47,722 bases of DNA from Saccoglossus kowalevskii (lineage: Eukaryota; Hemichordata; Enteropneusta; Harrimaniidae). The notes under the pieces are model-generated. The model had not been told where the DNA came from, made no database searches, and saw nothing but the letters and a program-made list of their open reading frames with translations. How positions within the stretch are numbered: position 1 is the first letter of the stretch; each line of letters begins with the position of its first letter. A program made the position numbers and the translations under genes. The stretch spans positions 34,898 through 82,619 of the forward strand of contig NW_003112475.1 in NCBI RefSeq assembly GCF_000003605.2, read 5' to 3'. Shown piece after piece: positions 26,270 to 38,047 of this stretch.

Positions 26270-26382
26270 CTTGGATCCGGAAGTACTATCTTTTTACTTG
26301 CTCTAGCTGCTGGAGTAGACTTGCTCTTCTCCATAGCCATAAGATAGCTAACGTCAGCTAACACAGCTTCGAGGTCCGCCAT
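26270..26382 (-). CDS. GRK2/3: GRK2/3-type G-protein-coupled receptor kinase, coding exon 1 (residues 1-37 plus 2 nt)
   Basis: The first coding exon begins ATGGCGGACCTC and reads [20 protein letters not shown], followed by [17 protein letters not shown]. From memory this is nearly identical to the start of vertebrate GRK2 and GRK3. In that family the N-terminal helix docks on the activated receptor, and the kinase phosphorylates agonist-occupied GPCRs at the plasma membrane, leading to arrestin binding. The start is chosen because it reproduces the family N-terminus exactly. The base context CAAAATGGCGG also resembles a YY1 site over the start codon. The exon ends AAG|GTAGTT, a good donor, leaving two bases (AG) of a split serine codon. 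The exon matches the vertebrate proteins in length with no insertion or deletion. Orthology to the single invertebrate GRK2/3 (Drosophila Gprk1 type) is inferred from this end of the protein only. Confidence 0.96.
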
Positions 26383-26760
26383 TTTGACTGTTTCTCCGTA
26401 CACTAGCACTGAATCGGTGGCAGCGAATAGCAATTATCCCCAATCCGAGAAGAAAAAAAATCAACGAGTTTGGTGATCGATCAGCAGACGGTATATCCTA
26501 CACACTTTCCAAGAACCATTCGCGTCACACAGTCATTCAAACGGCGAAAATTGGCACCATCGGGCCGCGTTTGACCTGCTATGACAGAAGCAGATATCGT
26601 CACGGAAGTGCTGGGAGGGGTCCACACGAAAGAACAGCCGCCAATGAGGAGTGTTCTCTTTCTCCAATCCACGCATGTAATTGGTCCATTTTCAATTTAT
26701 TAAATGGCCATGACGTCACAGTGAAAACATATCTAACACTTTCAATGCATGGTAGCGTTA
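26383..26760 (-). promoter_or_regulatory. Probable GRK2/3 promoter and 5' UTR region (CCAAT boxes, CRE)
   Basis: The segment directly upstream of the GRK start codon is richer in G, C and CpG than the surrounding DNA. It holds three CCAAT boxes, at 26641-26645 and 26664-26668 on the plus strand and 26680-26684 on the minus strand. A perfect cAMP-response element TGACGTCA lies at 26711-26718. CCAAT boxes and CREs cluster near start sites of TATA-less housekeeping promoters, so transcription of GRK2/3 from about 26400-26650 is likely. No TATA box or mapped start is visible. A 41-codon plus-strand reading frame from 26583 could mean a divergent transcript, but no donor or family match supports it. 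Confidence 0.6.
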
Positions 26761-27276
26761 AAACTTCGAGAATTTCTATTTCAATAAGTCAGAAGGTTCC
26801 AGTTTCGTAGAACTACATGTTTTATATGTTTGAAACTCCACACAACGTGAAATTGGGAAATAATATGCCTGGTTCAGTTTGATCATTATGTTAATTTACC
26901 GTCAAGGTGATGGAATTATTATAACCTTCAGCAACTAACAAGATTTGATATTTTGTTTAAAGAGAGATATTTCTAATTTCATAATTGACAGTAGAGCTAC
27001 AGGCGACTGTAAAATTTTCAGTCATATGTGGAACCTGTTAGAAACGCGCATTGTGTCACGTGTTTATGCAAGCGTGAAATTATATAGTTTCGTACATGCT
27101 GGACCACCACACGGTATGATGATAATACACGTGTACATGCACTAATCTGGGGTTCCGGCTCCGCCTCGGTCAAATACACGTCGTCATAGTTGTTGTTTTT
27201 GTCTCAAAACATAATTTCCTTGGCGTGATATGCCTGTAGTTGTACTTAAAATAACGTGTTTTCCACCAGTCACGTA

Positions 27277-28152
27277 CTTAGTAACCCCTTACAGCCCATA
27301 CACTGCCAACCACCACCCAACGGTTTACTAGTACTTAGTAACCCCTTACAGCCCATACACTGCCAACCACCACCCAACGGTTTACTAGTACTTAGTAACC
27401 CCTTACAGCCCATACACTGCCAACCACCACCCAACGGTTTACTAGTACTTAGTAACCCCTTACAGCCCATACACGGCCAGCCACCACCCAACGGTTTACT
27501 AGTACTTAGTAACCCCTTACAGCCCATACACGACCAACCACCACCCAACGGTTTACTAGTACTTAGTAACCCCTTACAGCCCATATACTGCCAACCACCA
27601 CCCAACGGTTTACTAGTACTTAGTAACCCCTTACAGCCCATACACTGCCAACCACCACCCAACGGTTTACTAGTACTTAGTAACCCCTTACAGCCCATAC
27701 ACGGCCAACCACCACCCAACGGTTTACTAGTACTTAGTAACCCCTTACAGCCCATACACGGCCAACCACCACCCAACGGTTTACTAATACTTAGTAACCC
27801 CTTACAGCCCAACGCCTGTAGTTGTGATATGCCTGTAGTTGTACTTAAAATAACGTGTTTTCCACCAGTCACGTACTTAGTAACCCCTTACAGCCCATAC
27901 ACTGCCAACCACCACCCAACGGTTTACTAGTACTTAGTAACCCCTTACAGCCCATACACTGCCAACCACCACCCAACGGTTTACTAGTACTTAGTAACCC
28001 CTTACAGCCCATACACGGCCAACCACCACCCAACGGTTTACTAGTACTCAGTAACCCCTTACAGCCCATACACGGCCAACCACCACCCAACGGTTTACTA
28101 GTACTTAGTAACCCCTTACAGCCCATACACGGCCAACCACCACCCAACGGTC
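27277..28152. repeat. 57-bp minisatellite with 599-bp higher-order duplication
   Basis: The unit contains cttagtaaccccttacagcc and accacccaacggtttact. Block 1 (27277-27811) has about 9.4 units and block 2 (27876-28152) about 5. Each block is preceded by the same non-unit segment (cctgtagttgtacttaaaat and on to the array start), offset by 599 bases, so a larger segment including the flank was duplicated. The 224-aa plus and 200-aa minus frames are 19-residue reflections of the array. Confidence 0.97.
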
Positions 28153-29888
28153 AACGAATGTTTCATTTGCGTTACATACATGTGAAACAATAATAATGTT
28201 ATTCTTTTATTTTTATCGCTAGAGCGTGACCTATTTGAGAGAATGTCGACTTTGATGTGATTGATTTCTAAACTAGAGGGCAGGCCAGTGGTATAATAAA
28301 GATATGAGCTGCCCTTTTACTGTCTCGATGCTTGGCGGATATGCATCATCGCGCACGTATACAGCCACCAGTCATAGTGTCTAAGCATGCACAAGTCGCC
28401 GAGGGTACTATGTAGTTAGTATCTACTGGTGACTAGGGGGGAATGTGCCAACTTAAAGGAATCATGAGGGGGATAAACATGCCAAGAACTTATTTAACAG
28501 CTCAGATTTAAACCTTTTCAATTTCACGAGAGCCAAACTTTAGCGAATTTCGCACGTCATTGAAAATCACGAAATTCTGTAACAGTTAAAACATTCTGGA
28601 ATGTCAGTTACGCGAAATTTTGTTTTTACAAATGCCAAAAAAAACAGGAATTGCAAAAATGAAAATGTAACGGTTTAACTTGGTTACAATTAAAATCTGA
28701 TTTCATTAATTTAATTAGCATCAAATACATATTCTAAGCTTGGTTTGCAACTTATGCGTACATTCCACAATTATTAACTAACTCAGCCTGACGACAGTTT
28801 CTAATTTATTGTGCTATTGTTATAGGTAGTTATAAATCTATTACCTCATTATTGGTTACCCTAGTACTAATTTGTTTCAGCTATATTGTTCGTTTGGGGA
28901 AAGAAATATATAATAGTCTTCTAGCAATGGCTAACAATGGCTGACAATGTGAAAGTTACCCCCCATCCCCCGCCATCATGGTCCCTATTCCCGTATTATG
29001 TGTCTGTATACCATCGCCCAAGGATGTAACAGAAGGTAAGGGGGAAAATGGTTCTTTGATTTCCCCTTTGAATTATTGTGTTCTTTTTACGTACTATACT
29101 GTATTTGGTATGACGTCATCGATTACACGTAACGCGCAGAAAATAAGGGACCGTCTCGAACGAATTTTGTTGACAATTATGCATAATATATGGCAAATAT
29201 GTAAGTTCATATATTAAGAGGAAAAAGATGAGGAATACAAATCTCAGGTTCAATGACCGATGGGTTACAATGAATCACAGTCCCTCAATAATCCTGTTGA
29301 GGGACTTTGATTGTAAGTAAAACATATGTTATTTGAATTACTTAGTAGTTCGTTAAATCATTCCTATAGTAATTTCACTACACTGTGCTGAGCCTGGAAC
29401 AACGATATATTGTAAAGTACTAGTATTGCCAATGAATTCGTTCGATATGGATCACAGAATACATTGTTTGTCTAACGCGGACTCTTGGACGACTTTGGCG
29501 CAGTGAACTTTCGCAATATTGCACAAACATTCCGATAATCTTGTTGATAAGAGAACCTAGTTATCGACGGGGCGTTGAACCTCATTCACGATTTAAGTGC
29601 CACGCGAACACATTAGTTTTCACACTTCTTGATACATGCATAATGACGTGCGTGGCGTGACGTGAATAGGAAACTCTAGTAACTCCGTTTCATAGAGTTG
29701 TAATTGTGTTCAAGATTGAGGCTATTATGCAATGGTAGTCTGAGGTTGCAAGAAACAATACGAAAAACAGTCCGAGGTCAGCGTAGTGATGTTCATTACA
29801 TAAATGTCGTGACATATTTTCATCAAACGCGTATACAAAGAATTATGTCAATGGATGCACGAAATGGCATTAAACCAATTTAAAAACC
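28153..29888. other. Intergenic stretch between arrays
   Basis: A perfect 10-bp hairpin agtccctcaa/ttgagggact lies at 29279-29306. A CTCF-like ctagagggcag is at 28273. A short plus frame at 28978 reaches a strong donor GAAG|GTAAGG near 29034, which could be a first exon, but nothing else supports it. Confidence 0.4.
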
Positions 29889-30297
29889 TATTCGACCAAT
29901 CCCATTGGCAGAGCTATTCGACCAATCCCATTGGCAGAGCTCTTCGACCAATCCCATTGGCAGAGCTATTCGACCAATCCCATTGGCAGAGCTCTTCGAC
30001 CAATCCCATTGGCAGAGCTATTCGACCAATCCCATTGGCAGAGCTCTTCGACCAATCCCATTGGCAGAGCTATTCGACCAACCCCATTGGCAGAGCTCTT
30101 CGACCAATCCCATTGGCAGAGCTATTCGACCAATCCCATTGGCAGAGCCCTTCGACCAATCACATTGGCAAAGCTCGTCGACCAACCCCATTAGCAGAGC
30201 TCTTCGACCAATCCCATTGGCAGAGCCCTTCGACCAATCACATTGGCAAAGCTCGTCGACCAATCCCATTAGCAGAGCTCTTCGACCAATCCCAGGC
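29889..30297. repeat. 26-bp minisatellite, about 16 units, each with paired inverted CCAAT boxes
   Basis: The unit contains cgaccaatcccattggcaga. CCAAT and ATTGG face each other with a 3-base gap, so nearly every unit offers CCAAT on both strands. Some right-hand units have lost one box (for example ccaatcacattgg kept, ccccattag lost). Because 26 bases are not a codon multiple, three overlapping frames stay open. Confidence 0.96.
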
Positions 30298-31687
30298 TTT
30301 ATTGACAAGTTTTATGTAAATTAAGTTGTTCTGTTTCAGAGTCTGGAGAAAATGAGGATCAATGCAAGTTCCTGGGAATTTATATTTTCTAAAAAAATCC
30401 CTAGAGGATTCATATGATATGAATCCCTAGACTATAAAGTACTAAAGAATGTAATAACCAGTGCTTCAACGCGCACACACGGCTTCTTGTACAAACGTGG
30501 TCAAATATTCGTTTTTACCACGTTCTCTTAAATAACTTTTATAGTAATATAATATATTTTGTTCATTTGGTACATTTTAAATCACATATTTTAAAGACAA
30601 AAAAGATAATAGAATGCTGACAGTATATTTTTTATATTTTGTGTATTACTTTTTTCTGTGTCGTATTACAACATATTCTATTCTGTCCGTTCCGCCAGCA
30701 GGAATGGACTGTAAATAATTAAATAAAATAACAAAACAAACTTAAATTATGTGAGAAAATTAGTTCATTTTCTAGTTGATATCATTTATTACATTTTATT
30801 CGCATTTACCATCTTCCTAGTTGAATTTGTATCTGTTAAATTAGTCTCATTTTAGCCCAAAATATTCAACTTATTTTATATTTTCTTTGTAACAATATAC
30901 AAAAAATAAAATATAATTTAATAAATAATTATGCTTCAACAGTTTTTAATAAACATGTTGTTTATGTTTCATTTGGTTTGTTACAGACTTGGCCTTTCTA
31001 GGTGTCTCTGTCAGTCATGGCCGTTACATGGTTGCAGTCATTCATGTTAGAATGTAACACCAATATATGTAAAAAAAAATTGTAATTGACATTTGGTCGA
31101 TGTTTAAAACTTGTTCACCAATTTGTTGACCAATTTTATTGAAAAGCCTAATTTTATTTATTGTGCCAAAAACCCCTTCAGCCTCGACATATTTCTTTAT
31201 GACTTGTTACTTCTGGGTATGCTTTATTTTGTATTTTTTCTTGAATTGTCTTACATAATACTAAAATTTAATTAGGTAATTGTCATTATATGCACACAGT
31301 TTAGAAGCTGGATAATAACCATATTAATTATATATACTAGTATATAATTATGTTTTCGAGTGAGTAATAATAAAGGCAGATTCAAGCTAAGCTATCGAAG
31401 AGACCAACGAAATTTAATTACCGCGTTGATTAGCCGTGTTGACACAAACAGTTAATATTTTCATTTGGCCTTCTTCAAGTTGTCACTAATGACCTAGGGT
31501 AGCCCATAACAACAATCGTACACTTGTAGGTGACTGTAATATGAATAAAAAAGAAGAGTTTGTTGCATGGAAAGCTTTACTAGTATGTTGTTCTCTCAGT
31601 CACCAAGCGTAATTGCCTATGTGCCAAATAAATAATGATAAACCATTCTTTGCAACTTGTATCACTAGTCTTTATTTTATAGGGAGG
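30298..31687. other. Non-coding AT-rich stretch
   Basis: The only structure seen is a 10-bp perfect inverted repeat, ggattcatat/atatgaatcc, around 30406-30426. No gene is seen. Confidence 0.5.
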
Positions 31688-31865
31688 GTCGTCACCTGCG
31701 CTCGCGCGGGAATTGAGTCCTAAGCGATGATAACAACGCACGCTAAAACGCAATGCCACATGGGTAGACGCATGTTTGTACTAAACCACGACACGCTATG
31801 GCCGTCTGTCGCATCACAGTCTCTCTCCTAGTAAAGTGACTGTGGTCGCATGCACAGGTGATGAC
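31688..31865. mobile_element. Family C MITE-like element, copy 2
   Basis: The termini are gtcgtcacctg and caggtgatgac, 10 of 11 complementary. This copy carries an extra internal hairpin, cacagtc...gactgtg near 31816-31845, that is missing at 3141-3274. It is GC- and CpG-richer than its flanks. Confidence 0.65.
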
Positions 31866-32442
31866 TCCCCCGCTTTGATGAAGATATTAGTTTTGTATAT
31901 GTGTGATTCTTGTCGTGTAGTTTATCACCATGATGACCATAAACATGTACCCACTGAGTCAGACTCAAATCATTCCAAAAAGCATAAATGCACAAATGAT
32001 TTTTGGTACTTATAATAGTCTTGAAAAGTTCATTCCCAATATTATGTTAATGATTTGTATGGAGTCTGAAGTTCGCAAACTTTACCCGGCACTATGACCA
32101 CGTAGGTCAAACATTGTCTGCTCGTAACAATATATTTAGATCTCATTGTTTTACTAAGAATTGCGAAGTGTGTTTATTTAAAGTTACAGGAGCTATATAA
32201 TTTCGTAACCTGATCACGTAATTATCAACTTGCCTCCAATGTAGTGTAGATAAGAATCAATTGAACTCCAGGCACTCCCATTATAAGCTATGTTTCTTTC
32301 GTTTGAAAATCACGAGATATTACATGACGGCAGTAGGTGTAGATACATTGTAGTTCAAACGTGACGTCTTAGCCTATGGCATTTCACGCTCAATCTTTGT
32401 TGCTAAGAAACTAAGTATCTGTATATGCTACTGTTGATGCGG

Positions 32443-32480
32443 AAGATATAACATCATATATATATATGATGTTATATCTT
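32443..32480. repeat. Perfect 38-bp AT palindrome
   Basis: agatataacatcatatat is followed immediately by its exact complement, and one more base pair extends it on each side. It could extrude as a cruciform. Confidence 0.9.
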
Positions 32481-32734
32481 TATATATAAACGATGCAATG
32501 AATATTAGTAAAAATGCTTAAAGGTGGTTGGCAATTATTATTTAAAAAGAAATCTTTGTTTTAAAACACTGATATGCAGGGCACCAATTACTAGTATTAC
32601 TGCAATTTTCAAGTTTGTCACAATGTAGCTGATTTTCAGTTAGTGATGATACTTGAAAATACAACACATGTACGTTTAACAAAACTCAAATTACGAAAAG
32701 CTTTTCTATTCTAGCAGGTTAGACTGACAAGATC

Positions 32735-32806
32735 GCGTGAGTTGCGCCCTCCGCGGTGCTCCAAATCCAACTGATGACGTTTGGCCGGCGTTGGCGCCAC
32801 TCACGC
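32735..32806. repeat. CpG-dense inverted repeat
   Basis: gcgtgagttgcgcc at 32735-32748 and ggcgccactcacgc at 32793-32806 are complementary at 13 of 14 positions, with a GC-rich middle including ccgcgg and ggccggcg. It is an isolated CpG-rich island in AT-rich DNA next to the decayed LINE. Confidence 0.6.
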
Positions 32807-32829
32807 CTACATGTTAGGCTAATTTTTCA

Positions 32830-33860
32830 TTCAGAATACTGGTGAATAATTTGGATAAGCAGCTGGATATTGCAATTGCTCTGTAATTTCCCAGATCTAA
32901 CTTATTCCCAGATTTATGTAAAGGAACTAAGGAAGTCGACTTCCAGCATTCGGGAAATTTACCACTAACCAAAATATTATTAAATAATTTGCACAGACTT
33001 TGGATAAGTTATTTGTTTCTTATTTTTAGCATTTCATTTGCAACGGCATCACCACTGGATTTTTTAAAAAATTTTTAATGTTTTAATTTAATCTAAAATT
33101 TCTTTTTCTGTAATATCTAAATCCAGAACAGGGTTGTCCTGTGTTGATTTCTCTTGGGTCTACAGTTTTTGTTTAATTTCTTTGTTACTGACATTTTCTA
33201 AATTGTACAATTTTTTAAAATGACTTAGCCAAGTATATCCTGTTTCAAGTTGTTGTTCTTATGACAACGTAGTTGTTTCAATGTAGACCAGTACTCTTTG
33301 ATTAATCATCTGACGTTTGATTTTTTTGCTTATTAGTTATTGAACTTTTATAAATATTTTTAATAAAATAAAAGTTATTTTTCATAAATGGGTTCTTTGG
33401 TTCTTTGGAAAGCAGTTTTGAAGCTTTAATAAGTTCTTTTCTTAATTCACTTCAAGATTTGTCAAACCAAGGTTGTCTAATTTTGTGGTTCTTTATCCCA
33501 GCTGTATTTTAATATCTTTGCTAACTGATTTGTAAATTCATTCACATCTACTTTTTCTGTATTATTTTTTAAGTAGTCTGAACATTTTTTTTTCTATTTG
33601 CTGGCAACATAACATGCCAGTAAATTTATTCTTTGACTCCTGATCCAAAAATATATTTAGGGGGCAAAGGCTTTAGTTGTTCTAATTTTAGTAATCAATG
33701 TGTGGGAAAGTCGGTGTATATGCTATCAACTTTCTGATACTTGTCAATGCCCTGAGTAAGATAATGTGAGTAGATCTACCTTTCATGAATCCATGTTGAG
33801 ATTCACGGATATGTACACTCACATGGGCATACAAATACGTACGAGTTAAAACCACAGTGT
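32830..33860 (-). pseudogene. Decayed LINE-type reverse transcriptase fragments
   Basis: On the minus strand the frame pieces read, in descending order, PWFDKS..ELRKELIKASKLLSK (about 33470-33400), KSSGDAVANEMLK (about 33063-33025) and SGKFPECWK..VPLHKSGNK (about 32965-32920). They end in GNYRAIAISSCLSKLF (about 32905-32860). This is the normal order of the pre-RT linker and RT motifs in non-LTR retrotransposons, interrupted by stops and frameshifts. A further RT motif, QHGFMKGRSTH, and a YTDF-like motif lie upstream at about 33810-33700. They should come after NYR, so they are either a second copy or a rearranged piece. No intact protein remains; the clade was not determined. Confidence 0.8.
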
Positions 33861-33915
33861 AAAGCACCAGTGTAAAGAACGAGTGATTTGTGTACCATAT
33901 CCACCAAGTGACCAT

Positions 33916-36900
33916 GATTTTATTAATTTGTAACGCGGCTGTCGTGAATTGGAGAGTTCTCTGCCAATCAAATTGTGGCGGTGAATACGTGTAGTTTAAT
34001 TTTATTTTTAATTTGTCGCATATTAAGAGATGTCGGTACTTTCATCTCACATACCACACTATTACTTGGTTACGGCTTATAATCACGGAGATTATAGAAC
34101 GCCCATAATTGTGCCATGGCTGTCTTGGATTGGCCAGTGTGCGGTAGAACATTGGCATGGTTACATGTCGTATATCTTCGTTATGACAAGATGCGCAAAT
34201 CCATATACCAAGGAGATCAAGGTTCCGACACATCAGAAGTAGCACCAATTTATATGCATACCCAAATACACCCAAATACACAGCAAAACAGCGCGGTTGA
34301 ATAACCAGTTCGTTCACAGACTTAGTAATTTTAGAAATGTGCAATTTTCTGGTCATCCCGCAATTCGCATGACTTTTCATCACTTGAAGTCTTCATCGTA
34401 TATCATGCCACTTGCATACCTCCATCTTCTAAAATCCTTGGATATATACATATTCTAGAAACTAATTTAATGATTGTACCACGACTAACTACTAACTAGA
34501 ATGACGTAGTCGACAAAATGACATGTACTAACCGTATATGATGTCATATATTGTTGCTGCAATATGTTATTTTAATGACCCGTGTTATCTCTTCACCAGA
34601 GTGAAAAAATAATAGCATACCACATCGCAAATCCTCTTCAGCAGCCTTGCATGTGTTATTCACATTTTCTTAACGCTAGTGGCCAATATCGATATTGACA
34701 ACAGTACTGCTGTTCCGACTGACGATATTTTGCTCGTTGTTTTTTTCAAAGAACAAATGTATGAACAAACTGTCATATGACAAGATTCTATTTGTTAGAA
34801 TGATATTTTGTTATATGCACATTCAACATTGTAAATTAGTAGTAGTTCGAAATGAATCTGAGAACATGTAACATTTATATAGAACAATTTTGAATAATTT
34901 GGCAGAATAAATTGTAGTTTCTTAGATTTCATGCCAAGTTGTGGATTGTGGTAATAAATTGCATTATCTCTCACCAAATAGCAACACACGTTATTCTCGG
35001 TGTAACAGCCAGTAATTTGCTCTACTAGCGAGTCAAACGATTTGTCCATTTTAGCAAGTGTTCGTTTCACTCGTCAATGACAATACTAATTGATGTATAT
35101 GTATACTAACTATTTGTGAATCAACAGTACCCAACATCTTACCACATTTCCTCACTTAATCTTCGGTTTAGTACATGATTTCATGTGCAGGATATGTATC
35201 AATAGGAAAACCTTGTGATACGGACAAACCAATATTTTGTTGATTAAATTGATTAAGAAATTATGTCACGGAAACGTCATACTCCCAAGTGTCAATAAAA
35301 GAAATGTTGGTCGATTATTACTACTATTATATTCAGCATTATTTTGCAGGACAAAATGTAAGTCACAATAGTATACAGACATATATTGCTTATAGACTAT
35401 TATCCTATTTGAATATGAGGTTTGATTATTAGTGTTGTTGGATAATCCTTTTCGAAATTGAAAATATATATTAAATTGATACTTTGACAGTGTGATGTTA
35501 CAAGATGTCATTTCTAAATCCATTCAACCCTCAGTAGGATTGGCATGAACATGAAATGTTATAGCATATATATACCCCGCTAATCTGTTTTTCAATGTAG
35601 ATGCGATATGGAATACGTTTTTGTAGGTATTTTTGTTCATTTCATGTGATAACACACAAAAAGCTGTACAATTCAGCTTGCTATTATACAAATATGTAAT
35701 ATAGAGATGCCAAGCTTGCTGAGAAAAAACAGTGAGCATTTGTCAAACTAAATATTAGCGATGACCCACATATACGTGACAACTTCTTAAAAAGAAGAAT
35801 TTAAGTTGAATTATTTCTTACTTTTCTTTCAAATATGCTAATATCATACAATGTAAAGAACGTTTACAGAAAGTACACAAGTCAGATTTTGCCTTGGGAG
35901 GATTCAACTTGAACAATTTCTTGTTTGAGAAGAGAATATCGTGAATGTCTGTGAATTTAAATTCTCTCAGTCCAGTATCGATTGTAATAAAACAGCGCAG
36001 TTGATAAATTGTGGATTCAGTAAAATTTCCATTATTATGCCTATTTTCTTTCTGGGCTTGTGGCATGTATGCAACGTATCGAGAAGTTAACCTCACTGAT
36101 ATGATTTTAGGGTAATGTTAACATTTTAATGAAGACAGGTCATTCAGTGATTTTCCATAGATAAGTCACTTTATTGTCACTCATTCGTTTTAACATTTAC
36201 TAGTATTTTTCTTCGTGAAAGATGTCAGGGATGGATGTTCCACCCTTGTTTATATCGTCCATAACAATCTAATCAGGTTCTCTTCAAAAATATTTAAAAA
36301 ACATGTTTTAATTTTGTTCATTCATAAGTTCACAATGTATTATAAGTTCATTATGTCTCCATAATGCCATAATTTTAACAGTGGGGTGGTCCTACATAAG
36401 CCTGTGGAGTCTCTGACAGTCAGGAAATAAGACTTTTCCTCAGATTTTAAATACCTTTCGTGGGATTCAATTTCGGTGAAGCACCTGTGTTGTGGGAGGA
36501 CCCTTCCCGTGCTATCTGAGAGTTCCTGGCATGTACGTATATTTAAAGCACATAGTATTGAGAACATTCCATGTCGAATTCTCTGGAAGCAGATAATACA
36601 CTACCAATAATTTCAATGTCGTATTTTTGTGTAGATTTCAAATATGTATGATGACATCGTCGTCGTAGTGACAGTTTTTTATGAAAAAAAAATCAATTTT
36701 ATGTATATTTTCACCGCATCTAGACTAGAATATGGATATTTAAACTTGATGGAAAGGTAAATATAAGGAGTTTCATATACAAACTATTCAGTAAAAAGAA
36801 TAGACCAATCTTTAACATGCAATCGCCAATTTCATTCCACACTGGCGACATAATGGACACATATTAGATTTCACGTGCACATACATGTTAATACAAATCC

Positions 36901-37990
36901 ATACACATGGAGTGAACCTTTTTTGTCAGATAATTTCAGGAAGTTTGCTTCAAATATATTATGTCAGTAAATATTCAACAATATAATGTTCTGTCTATAT
37001 TATGTGCAATCATAAATATATAAATAAATAATGAATGTAATATTGGTACAGTACAAAATAAAGGCCACCCATCATGTTCAATGATGGCAGGTTTGTGAGA
37101 ATAATTTTGTTCATACTTGCTCCAAAAATATCAAAATTATATTTTTTCAAAAATGCATAAACCATGTGACTTCTGCTTAAACCTTGCCATTATTCATATT
37201 ACGTGATCTACACAAAAATGCCATATTGAAAATCATTCATCTTGTACCTTCGCATTCTCTATTCATCCAGTGATTGTTAGTGGTGACGCAATTAATGGAA
37301 GATCGCAATTTTAAGTTCATTACAGAAAAATTTTCATAAAATACGGATGATTTTATTATTGACCCTGGAAAAGGGTCTATGATATTATGTAGGGTGTGGG
37401 TGACACCTAAATCCACCCAATACAGATGACTTAAGTTAGCAGGCATACCCCCACTTCAGAATGCTGTCCATAAATACGGAATGGGGGTATTTTCACCATC
37501 GAAAACAAGCCTTGACGTTCGCTAGATCATTCTAAGCAAAATATATAAATTATGTGAATTGCTTTCAACACATCATAGATGCACTAACCGTACCGCACTG
37601 CTCATACATTCAAATACAATTTTAAAAACATTTCGAACTGTTCTTGTGAGACATTTTTCTGCCACAAAATCCTACAGCCCCCCCTTTTTTAAATGGTCGA
37701 ACCTTAGTTCAGTTGCGCGTATGATAAAGAGGTCATTCGTGGCTAATGCCGGAGATAATGTGTAGTATGGCTCGAGGCAATGATGTTTCCACACGTTATC
37801 TGCCGTATTAGTCGCAAATAACCTCACAATATGAACAGAAATAATATTTACATTAACACTGTATTGATATGTAAAAATCTATGCTCGAGTGTTTTGATGA
37901 ATCCGTATTAAAACATTCCAATTTACATTTGCATTGGGTAAATTATTATTACGCACGACTTATTATGTAATATTTTAAATATAGCCACGC
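33916..37990. other. Unassigned region with same-frame minus-strand open stretches
   Basis: No recognised family. Minus-strand frames at 34042-34383, 34795-35070, 35266-35523, 35524-35739, 35818-36096, 36340-36567 and 37237-37446 all fall in one reading frame (see findings). The plus frame at 37559-37765 is unassigned. Confidence 0.35.
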
Positions 37991-38047
37991 CACTTAATGA
38001 ATAATAAATAATAAATAAATATAATAAAATAAAACATATGAAAAATA

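Noticed and set aside
27256-28193. 224- and 112-codon plus frames and minus counterparts (proline-rich 19-residue repeat)
   Set aside because: They come from the 57-bp array; frames are open on both strands and begin in duplicated flank.
29855-30324. Three overlapping plus frames of 87-154 codons
   Set aside because: The 26-bp array is open in all three frames, so this is not coding evidence.
34030-34383. Opposing 70- and 113-codon frames
   Set aside because: They overlap antisense and neither shows domain features; noted only in the same-frame observation.
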